A stretch of 64,000 nucleotides of DNA from the NCBI GenBank assembly GCA_027946555.1, contig JAPEVC010000106.1, positions 1 to 64,000 of the forward strand. Reading direction: 5' to 3'. Below the pieces are notes generated by a model. It was not told the origin of the DNA. It was given only the letters and a program-made list of their open reading frames with translations, and did not search any database. Below, piece by piece: positions 56,348 to 64,000 of this stretch. The stretch comes from Gnomoniopsis sp. IMI 355080. Its lineage: Eukaryota > Ascomycota > Sordariomycetes > Diaporthales > Gnomoniaceae. How positions within the stretch are numbered: position 1 is the first letter of the stretch; each line of letters opens with the position of its first letter. Made by a program: the position numbers and the translations under genes.

Positions 56348-57766
56348 ATGAGCAGTAGTTTGCACTCACGCAACTCATCCTTTACCAGCCATGACATGAC
56401 GCTGGTCGGCTGGGTGGCCCAAGGCTCGAACCGCGGCACTTGGGACATTATCGTCTCCTGCTTCCTCACCATCCTCATCTGCACGTGGACCGTGATCCAC
56501 CCACGCATACACGTCACGCGCCGCCTTCGAAATACACACAAAATAATGCAGCTAGTCAAGACGCTACTGGCTCCAGAGATGGTCTGTCTCGAGTCCATGC
56601 AGGAATGGGTCCAGGCACGCAAGACAGTGCGGCGCTGTGCACCAGCTACGGACAGCCGGCTAGGCATGGCACAGGCGTTCTATCTTGGAATGCTGGGGGT
56701 GCGATATCGTTACGGACCCACAGCACACCGCGTCTTGTGGCCCGGCCAGTTTGCCTGGCTGCTGAATAGCAAGCTCGTCCGTTGGGATGACATACACGGC
56801 CCGTGGAGCCTCGCCGCGGAGTCGATACATGACAAGAGCAAAGCCGACGGCCTTGTCAAGCTGGCAGCGGTGTTTCAGGTCGTCTGGTTCACCCTGCAGT
56901 GCATCATGCGCGGCTCCCATGGCCTCCCGTTGGCAGCGCTGGAGGTCATGACCCTCGCGTATGTGGTGGTTATGGTGGTCACCTATTTCTTTTGGTGGAT
57001 CAAACCGAAGGACATAGCGACAGCGTCCTTTGTTGATCTCCCACAGATGGATATTGAGCAATGGGAAGTGTTCGAGTCCCTGACTATGGAGAATACATAC
57101 GACGTTCTTGACCCAAAGGCATCGTGGAACCTCAATATTGCCTGGTATCTCATTGCGAGGGATTGTAAGGACGACGAGGTTTTGGTGATGCCGCAAGGGA
57201 ATGACGAGAACATATCGCCAGAACTTTGGCAAGGGGATACCTTGGTACCGGAAAGACGAGCCCCAGAATCTCTGGCTCCAGTTTTTATGGCCCCAGAAAC
57301 CATTGATTCACCTGTACATCAACCTGAGAAGAGTGTACTGCATCGAGCAAGGGCCCTGCAAGTTCACACTCTTCGCCAAGAAGAGGAGGAAGTATCAGGA
57401 GTTATCACAGAATGGGACTCGGGACTGTACATGACCAAGTGGTGGCCGCTGATCTGCCTCATGGGAGCGTCCTTTGGAGCGGTCCATATGATAGCTTGGT
57501 ACTCTGTTTTTCCTACATTGCTGGAGCTCTGGTTATGGAGAGCAAGCGCCTTGGTGTCGGTGGCGACGTCTATACTGATCATGCAGTTCAGAAAGATGTC
57601 ATTGCGCTGGAATGGCCCGTTGACAATTATCCAGGTCGCCAGTCCCATTCTCTATGTTGTCAGTAGGACAATCATGTCGGCACAGGCTTTTGCTGCGTTG
57701 CGGGCGATGCCGGAGAAGACGTACGATACTTTTGATCTATGGAATTACTGGTTCCATTTCTTCTAG
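56348..57766 (+). CDS. Conserved fungal multi-pass membrane protein of unknown function
   Basis: Single exon, 472 residues from an ATG at 56348. The N-terminus has GWVAQGSNRGTWDIIVSCFL, a block common to a large fungal family of membrane proteins, entering the first helix (about residues 33-50). Further helices are near residues 180-195, 205-220 and, after an acidic linker (residues 265-355), 370-390, 395-415 and 425-445. There is no catalytic motif that I recognise. Members of the family are often multi-copy and variable between strains. Probably in the plasma or an internal membrane; function unknown. Confidence 0.82.
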   Translation: MSSSLHSRNSSFTSHDMTLVGWVAQGSNRGTWDIIVSCFLTILICTWTVIHPRIHVTRRLRNTHKIMQLVKTLLAPEMVCLESMQEWVQARKTVRRCAPATDSRLGMAQAFYLGMLGVRYRYGPTAHRVLWPGQFAWLLNSKLVRWDDIHGPWSLAAESIHDKSKADGLVKLAAVFQVVWFTLQCIMRGSHGLPLAALEVMTLAYVVVMVVTYFFWWIKPKDIATASFVDLPQMDIEQWEVFESLTMENTYDVLDPKASWNLNIAWYLIARDCKDDEVLVMPQGNDENISPELWQGDTLVPERRAPESLAPVFMAPETIDSPVHQPEKSVLHRARALQVHTLRQEEEEVSGVITEWDSGLYMTKWWPLICLMGASFGAVHMIAWYSVFPTLLELWLWRASALVSVATSILIMQFRKMSLRWNGPLTIIQVASPILYVVSRTIMSAQAFAALRAMPEKTYDTFDLWNYWFHFF

Positions 57767-57921
57767 TTCTTTGGTCTATGTAGGAAGAAACATGACGCCG
57801 AGCCCTTCTATGTAGTTTCCCCAAGTAATACAAACGCTATCATCTCGTGCTAAGATCATGTCTGTTGGTTTGGTCCATAATGAAGTCATTGGGACTCAGG
57901 TCTCGAGACATGGGCTGCTAA

Positions 57922-59127
57922 TTAAGCTTCAAACACGGGGTCCATAGACTGAAAAGCCCTCAGAACTGCCATACCGGAGATAGGATGTGACATGATCTTG
58001 TCGTGGACTCCGTACTTTGGCATGTCCTGACGAATGAGGCCCTTCTCCGTACGCCACTCCACGGTCCAGCCGCCCTCCCCGAGTCTAGTCTTTGTCTTTT
58101 CCTTCTCTTCCTGGAAAGCCTCAAATGACAAGTCGGTCTCACTCGTGGCGTTGACAGCGTGCCAGTAGAGTGACTCCGTGTGCTCAGCTGGAATATCTGG
58201 GTCATCCTCTGCGTGGAGCAAGGTAATGTGGTAGCGGTCACTCGTCTGTATGAGCTCGGCTATGCGGTCCTTATTGAGCCATGTGCTAGTAAGATGCTCC
58301 GAGAAGTACCGAAAGAGCCTTGGGAACTTGGCCACCGGCGAGAGCACCGGGATGAGACCGCCAATCCGATAGGTGGCGGTCAGCGACGCGAGGTCAGAGA
58401 ACGAGGAGGTGATGACCAGTCCGGCACAAGACAGAGATGGCGTCTGGGCTGCAAGGTGGTTCGCGAGACCAATCGAGACAGCTGAGCCCATGGACTGGCC
58501 GAAGATGACGATGCGCTCGGGCGGGATACGAGCTATTTTCGTGGCCCAATCGTATGCAGCCACGGCATCTACGAGCAAGCCCGGCTCCGAGGGGTTTCCT
58601 GTCGAGAGGCCGAATCCTCTGTAGTCGAACGTCAGGATGTGGATTTTATCCGGGGCCCCAGAATATAACGCTCTATAGCTTTCCGGTCTATACCCCGACG
58701 CCATGGTCCCCGATGTCCCGTGCATGTAGAGGATGAGTCTGGCTTCCGGGTCATCCCTCAGCAGGCGGAAGTTGAGCGTGCTGGTGAAGCCCGTGTCCTC
58801 TTCCACGACTTCGACGGGTTCCTGATCCAACAGCTCTTCATAGTTGCGGCGGTAGACGCCCAAAGGCAGTATGTGCCAGGCGTGAAGGCTGACATGGTCC
58901 TCCGTTGGGATGCGGAATGGGATCACCTGGTTGTGCAGAAACCCAAACTGTTCCGGCACATTCAAGTCCTTGGACCAAGTCAAAGTCACCCGGTGAAGAT
59001 AGATTGCGTGAGCTTGGAGTGCAGGGACCGTAATCATGGCCCCCAAGAGGCCCAAATACACTGCTGCTGGGACACCGAGGGTGATGCAAAGGGTCAAGAC
59101 CGTTGTCTTCCATGGCGGGAGCTCCAT
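57922..59127 (-). CDS. Membrane-anchored alpha/beta hydrolase, ABHD12-like
   Basis: Single exon, 401 residues, ATG at 59127. An N-terminal transmembrane helix (about residues 9-33) anchors the protein. The oxyanion/strand block is LILYMHGTSGTMASGYR (about residues 131-147), and the nucleophile elbow is GQSMGS with Ser212. The acid is probably one of the Asp in HAEDDPDIP (residues 305-313), and the base His375 in YGVHDKIMSHP. This order matches the ABHD12/ABHD13 monoacylglycerol and lysophospholipid lipase group. An insert of about 45 residues before the catalytic His is longer than usual. Convergent with the multi-TM gene, with 155 bp between the stops. It is expected to act on a lipid ester at a membrane. 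Confidence 0.9.
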   Translation of the reverse strand: MELPPWKTTVLTLCITLGVPAAVYLGLLGAMITVPALQAHAIYLHRVTLTWSKDLNVPEQFGFLHNQVIPFRIPTEDHVSLHAWHILPLGVYRRNYEELLDQEPVEVVEEDTGFTSTLNFRLLRDDPEARLILYMHGTSGTMASGYRPESYRALYSGAPDKIHILTFDYRGFGLSTGNPSEPGLLVDAVAAYDWATKIARIPPERIVIFGQSMGSAVSIGLANHLAAQTPSLSCAGLVITSSFSDLASLTATYRIGGLIPVLSPVAKFPRLFRYFSEHLTSTWLNKDRIAELIQTSDRYHITLLHAEDDPDIPAEHTESLYWHAVNATSETDLSFEAFQEEKEKTKTRLGEGGWTVEWRTEKGLIRQDMPKYGVHDKIMSHPISGMAVLRAFQSMDPVFEA

Positions 59128-60771
59128 TTCAGGTCAGAGTATCGATTCAGCAACAAATGGGCATTGGACTGTCCGCTACGAGAGAATTTTAGAGATGATG
59201 GGTATAAATGTACAATAGAAGCGAAAAGTCGAAAGAATCTCCGGTTGGTTCAAGCCCCAATCACCGCATGGCATGCATGCAGGACTCCACTTGGCTGGGG
59301 TCTATTCTAAGTTCTAAGTTGCGGGCGGTTATTCTGGTTTGCGTTGGGCCGTCTGTCCCACTTTTCCCTATCTTGGACTGCTTTAAGCGGAGCACCTTAT
59401 ATAATCTAAGGATACATAGATTACCCTCCATTGTACACAATACCACGCCAATTTGTATCAACAGTACAACCTGCAATTTTTCAATGCCTACCTTAGGTGT
59501 ACCTAAACCTTCAGGGCGAGTGGGCAAAGCCGCAAACACCAGGTAGACAGCAATCCTGAACTCCCAAAGCATACCTAGCAACCTCCCCGACCCTGTCGTC
59601 TGGGTTTCCCGGCGAACACTTCGATTCCGATTCAGATTCAGGGTCATCGTCCTTGCCTTCATTGTCCTTGATCTCCTCTTCAGCAAGCTCCACAAGCTCG
59701 GGCTTGGGCTCAGGCTCAGAACCCTCTGCTCGCTAGACTCAAGATTCACGACCTCCGAGCCCTTGGACTTGCCTTGAAGTGCGCTCCCTCGACCTTTTTC
59801 TTGGACGAGTGCAACAAGTAGTGCGGCTCTTTCACGACCTATGGCTTCTTCACGCCATTACTCGGGTGCCATTTTTCCAAGCTCGGTATTCGAGGTGGTG
59901 ACTCGTCCAGAATAATGTGGACCCGTAACACCAGGAAACCAAGACCTTGCATTGCAGTCCACTCGACACCAGCCAGAAGACTTCGGCATGGCAGCCGTCA
60001 TTGGAACGGCGTCACAATTCATATTTCTCGACTACTTTGGCATAAAATTCTTTGCACACGATGGGTCGTCGGTTGGAGAATTGAATTGCTGCTTGGTTCT
60101 ATGCGGTCGTGGTTTTCTTCTACCGAGGGAACTTTCCGAACGCAAGCAGGTGGGGTCATCAAGCCCAATTACCCGGCCATGGCAATCACCGAAGTGAGCG
60201 AGGTTCGCAGCGGCAGTCCATAGCAGCGAACTACAGAATAATCAGAAGCAAGGCTGTAGGCTGCCTGCTGTCGCACCATCTTGGGATACGACAAAAGCTC
60301 CGTGGAACTGCCTGATGCCGTCATGGACCAAAGCACCATGGAAAAGTGGATCAGAGTACGACCAGCAATTTGCGCGTCGCTTTGTCGAGCAGCTGGGCTG
60401 ATGTTGGTGGGTGCTGAAGAGTAGAAAGGGCAGCCGCGTGATGCGGGAGTGGTTGAAGAACGAAGGGAGGCCGTCGTTGTTTGTGGGGATATCAAACATA
60501 GGACACAATATGCCGATTGTATTTGTTGTGAGGAGGTGGGTGATGGAAAGTCTCCAGAGTTGGCATTATCTCAAAGGCGATCATCCCGGAAGTGATCTAC
60601 CCACAGGTGATAATTGCACAAGCAATTATCCCACTGTTGGTCATACCATGGATCGAGAACTTCACAATTGTTTCTCGACAGATTGTTCTCATCAAGGACC
60701 TCATTGGAGGTGTCTGTGTTCCAGATCTGCGGACCTGGCTACTGGATCGCAAGGCTCTCCATGCCATCACG
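59128..60771. other. Intergenic, with decayed coding-like fragments
   Basis: 1.6 kb. The minus strand holds the broken acidic frame listed separately (59540-59872). The plus strand has coding-like pieces in changing frames at 59990-60190, 60380-60520 and 60590-60680 that I could not assign. The right end may include the 3' region of the F-box-like gene. Confidence 0.4.
59540..59872 (-). pseudogene. Decayed acidic ORF with early stop and frameshift (candidate)
   Basis: An ATG at 59872 opens a frame whose fifth codon is TAA; reading on gives WREEAIGRERAALLVALVQE and then, one base out of frame, an acidic part (EPEPKPELVELAEEEIK, later DDDPESESES). The early TAA would come from CAA by a CpA-to-TpA change, the mutation type favoured by RIP in fungi, but one site proves nothing. 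Product not recognised. It could also be two exons of an unrecognised gene. Confidence 0.3.
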
Positions 60772-62286
60772 TCAGGCCTCATAGCCGCCGGGCCCGACAT
60801 AGTCCTGGTTGAGGGAGTGTTTCTCCAACATTTCAGGAAACATGTCCCGAGGTGGCGGCCGCCCAACAAATCTGACATTCGCCGCTCCCAATAACTCGGA
60901 GCACATCCGCATGAAGTTCATGGCCAGCTGTGGTTTCCAGTGCTTCCAGGAGGAATGATATCCGACAAACCACTCCCACGACCAAAAGTGAATCATCTCC
61001 AGCTTTGGTAACTTGTCATGCCGGAGAAATGCCAGATTTCCGAATTGTACAAGGAGAAGCTTGGCGTAGTCCTCTGGTGCCATGTCGTCCGAATCCTCCT
61101 CGGAGATGTACCAACTTTCTTCAAGCCTCAGTTCTCGCAAGTTCGGGGGCAGGATCCTGTAGAGGTCGAGCTCGGCCAGCCTACTTTTCTTGTAAAAGAG
61201 TAAGGCCGTGTCGATATGTAGCTTACGAAGTTTGTGCATTGCTGCAAGGCAATCGACGCGCAACTCATCGCCGAGGATGTTAATGTAGCCAGCCGTGCCT
61301 CCCGTGCTGACACAAAGATCTTCTAGCGTGTTGACGCGAGTGGCTATAGCTTGATTGAGATGTTCCTCATCCTCGAATATATATCCCTTGTAAAGGTCCA
61401 CCTTGAGTTCCAGAATTTTCAAACCGTTGGCTATCTTCAAAATGCCCTGGAGCCAATGCATGTACCTCCCTGTCCAGAGACGCATCGTGTGAAGTTTAGC
61501 GGGCCAATCTTGCATGTCATCGATTTCCAAGCTAACTCCATCTGCTTGATAAATCTCGAACGTGCAGATGCTTGGGAGGTCCAAGAGAGTTGGACAGGCT
61601 TGCATGTTGATGTATACCAGTTGGGGGTCATCGTCGTTGGTCGTGGGACGACCTTGGACACGAAGAGTCTTCAAATTGGGGAGTGGCAGAGTGACGTGAG
61701 AACGCGCGAGGGCTCTGGCAACGATGTATTGCTGGAGTACCTTTTGCAGGACCTGGAGATCTGCTACAAGAGGAAACTCGAGAAGCAACCTTGTGCAATT
61801 CTTTGTCAGACAGAGCAGGCTGCCAAGCACTCTCTCAAACAGGTAGTGGCCTTCGAAGGTCAAACCATCAAGGCCGAAGGCTTTGAAGAAGCTCGGATCG
61901 GTGGAGGCGCCCTCAAATCTACGGAAACGAAATCGTGGGTATGTGTGGGAGGCCTTTCGGCGGTTCATGTCGTCAAAAGCATCGGGGCTTGTTGTGACGG
62001 CCAGGTCTTGCACGAACATTGCCAGCTCGGTGCGCTTTGCCAGCGTGCGAACCAGCCCATCCATCACGGGAGCAGCATATCTGTGATCGTGAAGGACAAT
62101 GGTGTGGTAGAGCACAGGCTGAGCGAAGTAACTGAGTTGACGTGACGCAAGGCACAAGTTGCGCAGAGCAGTTTGATTGGGCTTATAGCTGTCGGCTGGC
62201 TTCGTGTCCCCGAGGCGGAGTGGCGGGGGTTGCAAGCAGTTGATGATGAGCCCCAAGAGCTCGGGAGGCAGAGGTGGTGGTGCCAT
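60772..62286 (-). CDS. F-box-like / leucine-rich repeat protein
   Basis: Single exon, 504 residues from the ATG at 62286; the open frame continues upstream only to a GTG. The N-terminus LPPELLGLIINCL (residues 6-18), followed by NLCLASRQLSYFAQPVLYHT, is the usual start of fungal F-box-like proteins, which bind Skp1 in SCF ubiquitin ligases. The remainder has irregular leucine-rich stretches (LPNLKTLRVQG, LKILELKVDL, LRKLHIDTALL, LRELRLEESWY) spaced along the chain, consistent with a substrate-binding solenoid. Likely nuclear/cytosolic. Such genes are numerous and variable in filamentous fungi, so the target is unknown. Confidence 0.8.
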   Translation of the reverse strand: MAPPPLPPELLGLIINCLQPPPLRLGDTKPADSYKPNQTALRNLCLASRQLSYFAQPVLYHTIVLHDHRYAAPVMDGLVRTLAKRTELAMFVQDLAVTTSPDAFDDMNRRKASHTYPRFRFRRFEGASTDPSFFKAFGLDGLTFEGHYLFERVLGSLLCLTKNCTRLLLEFPLVADLQVLQKVLQQYIVARALARSHVTLPLPNLKTLRVQGRPTTNDDDPQLVYINMQACPTLLDLPSICTFEIYQADGVSLEIDDMQDWPAKLHTMRLWTGRYMHWLQGILKIANGLKILELKVDLYKGYIFEDEEHLNQAIATRVNTLEDLCVSTGGTAGYINILGDELRVDCLAAMHKLRKLHIDTALLFYKKSRLAELDLYRILPPNLRELRLEESWYISEEDSDDMAPEDYAKLLLVQFGNLAFLRHDKLPKLEMIHFWSWEWFVGYHSSWKHWKPQLAMNFMRMCSELLGAANVRFVGRPPPRDMFPEMLEKHSLNQDYVGPGGYEA

Positions 62287-64000
62287 ACGTGCCGTGAATG
62301 AACTTGGGGAGGGTGACTTTCTGTGCACTGAGTAAAACGTGAGAAGATGGAAAGCCCAGGTGGGGACAAGCTGATGGTTGACATTGGAGGGTCAAAAACA
62401 ACACCGGACATCAAGCCAACTTAGGAAAGGGCAGACCCTAGCCCTGACTCCGTTGACGCAGTCCGTTCCAAGATGCAACGACAGTGAATAACTTCACGTC
62501 CCCCTTTCAGCTACTATAGCTGTGATATTAACGCAATACATGAGTGTCCTTCTCAGCTGCTAGTTTTTCTTCTCGGCCGTTCCCAGTCATTGCCCATTCC
62601 ATCTGGTGGGAATTTGAACGTACTTCCACTTCCTGAGCTGCTTGCTTCCCAGAATAGTAAATGGGTAAACCTTGCTGTCGAGGATAGAGCCACAGTACCT
62701 CAATGATCCAACTTCCAAAGATGCTGCTAAGCTCCGCGCAGGTGCGTGGATAATTAGGTATTCACATGGTAACTGGCGCGAGAATCTCAGACTGGTCATC
62801 GAGCCAACCAATGCTCAACCACCTGCGACCATCAACATTAGCTGGTATTGGCACGTGCGCACGATGGTATCTATATCAATCCAATCAGGGCTCTCCTGGC
62901 ATGAATTCGATTGAATATAAATAGTTGATTGAATTGGTAGGGTAAGTAAGGTTGATATAGCAATGTAATCTTAGACTTGAAACTGGCTTTTTATTCCAAG
63001 TTTTTCCCGAGTTCGGCATACGACGGCCCCCTCTACCTATTTCGTACCTACCTAAGTAGATTACCCGAGTACTCTCATCGATCCTTTGCCTTCTCTTTGG
63101 TTCATAATAAGTATTGTAGTCTTATAGCAGGAGAATGCTACTTCGATACCAGGAGAAGAAGGTCATCGGCACATGTAACCTTGTAGTAGTAGGAAAAGAA
63201 CATCGTCCGGGTAAAAAGACACGCCGGAAAATTATGATGGAATTACTCCTTACCCCGTATGATGATTCCTTCTATCAACCTCGATTTAACTCAACATGCC
63301 TTTACTTTTCACTAACTCAATTCAATCAACGTGCGCTGGGCATCAACCCAACTCAACGGAGACCCTAAGGTGGTTGGGTTGGATTCCAGGTTGGATTGAT
63401 GACCAGTCTGCGAGGCATACCCACATCCCCCCTTACCGTTGCTTGCAGCATTTCCGGCTTCCTCCCTTTCAACCATTTTGTGTTATAATCGACGACATTT
63501 TGACAACATTAATAGCTTCTTCCCAAAGTCCAGCCTCGTCCACAAGACTACAAGCCTAGAGGCAAAAGCGTAGCACGGGACCTGCAAAATTCATGTAAAG
63601 GACAGACGGGCAAGGATATTGTGTGGAAGGGTTATTAGCTGATTTTCATTTGTTTTGTCTACTTTCTTGTCTCGGCATTTATTTATCTGTCGTTCCTCCC
63701 CGGGCATTCTCAGCCGTGTGATACGTCATAGTTGAGTCCGACGAGGCTGCGCTGCGACGGGAGCACGAGGCTGAAAACCCACAGCGCAGCCGACATGCCC
63801 TCGGGAGTTCCAACCACCTGCCAACCAATATACGCAATTGACCGTCCATTTTGAGGCCAACACGTTTCCATCAGAACGAGTGCGTGAGCTAGATGTATCT
63901 ACATAGTAAAGTTTGCAGGCTGACCTGACCTGGCGCTGATTACTCTGACCTTTCGTGAACCTATACACGATATGGGGCGCGACTCCCGTGCCTTGTTAGC
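62287..64000. other. Right-hand stretch, no gene recognised
   Basis: 1.7 kb with short frames only. A degenerate palindrome (TACCTAAGTA) lies near 63049-63058. It includes the promoter of the F-box-like gene at the left. Confidence 0.45.

Noticed and set aside
58720..59310. 196-codon plus frame opposite the ABHD12-like gene
   Set aside because: Antisense shadow of a gene with a full catalytic triad.
61351..62145. 264-codon plus frame opposite the F-box-like gene
   Set aside because: Antisense shadow; the minus frame has the F-box-like start and leucine-rich pattern.

Overview
The window is nuclear DNA of a filamentous ascomycete (Pezizomycotina, most likely a Sordariomycete; the class is an inference). 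Evidence: short introns of 54-113 nt with GTRNGT donors and CTRAC-type branch points, Zn2Cys6 and fungal bZIP/DUF3425 regulators, an ascomycete laccase ending in the DSGV tail plug, a GH131-CBM1 cellulase-type enzyme, a SidF/SidL siderophore acyltransferase and a Cnn_1N microtubule-organising protein. All intron-containing models below were joined by hand from splice signals and phase; exon coordinates are in each entry. Several apparent reading frames begin at TTG/GTG, so I moved those starts to the first plausible ATG.

Layout. 1-2.8 kb: no gene recognised. 2.8-14.5 kb: a likely catabolic cluster with a Zn2Cys6 regulator (-), a 12-14 TM MFS transporter (+), a double-domain class III CoA-transferase (-), a bZIP/DUF3425 regulator (-) and an AtuA-type protein (+). 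The two regulators are each divergent from a structural gene. This would fit uptake plus CoA-dependent breakdown of a branched or isoprenoid-like acid, but the substrate is unknown. 14.9-24.5 kb: a secreted-protein stretch with GH131-CBM1, a tubby-like unknown protein, a small secreted protein, a laccase and a small secreted or membrane-anchored protein. 26-29 kb: a TRP14-like thioredoxin, then a 48-residue cysteine-rich secreted peptide whose gene contains 6-nt and 9-nt micro-exons. 30.9-33.0 kb: a Dal5-type permease with a perfect hairpin just before its ATG. 33.5-36.6 kb: the Cnn_1N protein. 36.6-42.1 kb: a 5.5-kb stretch without a confident gene. 42-49 kb: siderophore acyltransferase, an unknown acidic protein and a long protein with a J-like domain lacking HPD.

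49.7-60 kb is a mixed region of relics and live genes. A P450-like tail, an NRPS condensation-domain fragment with a frameshift, a Ty1/copia fragment and a decayed acidic ORF lie around an intact FAD monooxygenase/NmrA-like reductase divergent pair, a multi-TM protein and an ABHD12-like hydrolase. The F-box-like protein gene closes the set at 62.3 kb; the last 1.7 kb shows nothing.

A perfect 10-bp palindrome, TACCTAGGTA, occurs nine times, far more than chance would give; eight copies lie between genes and one lies in or beside the NRPS relic. No tRNA, rRNA, CRISPR or intact transposon was seen.
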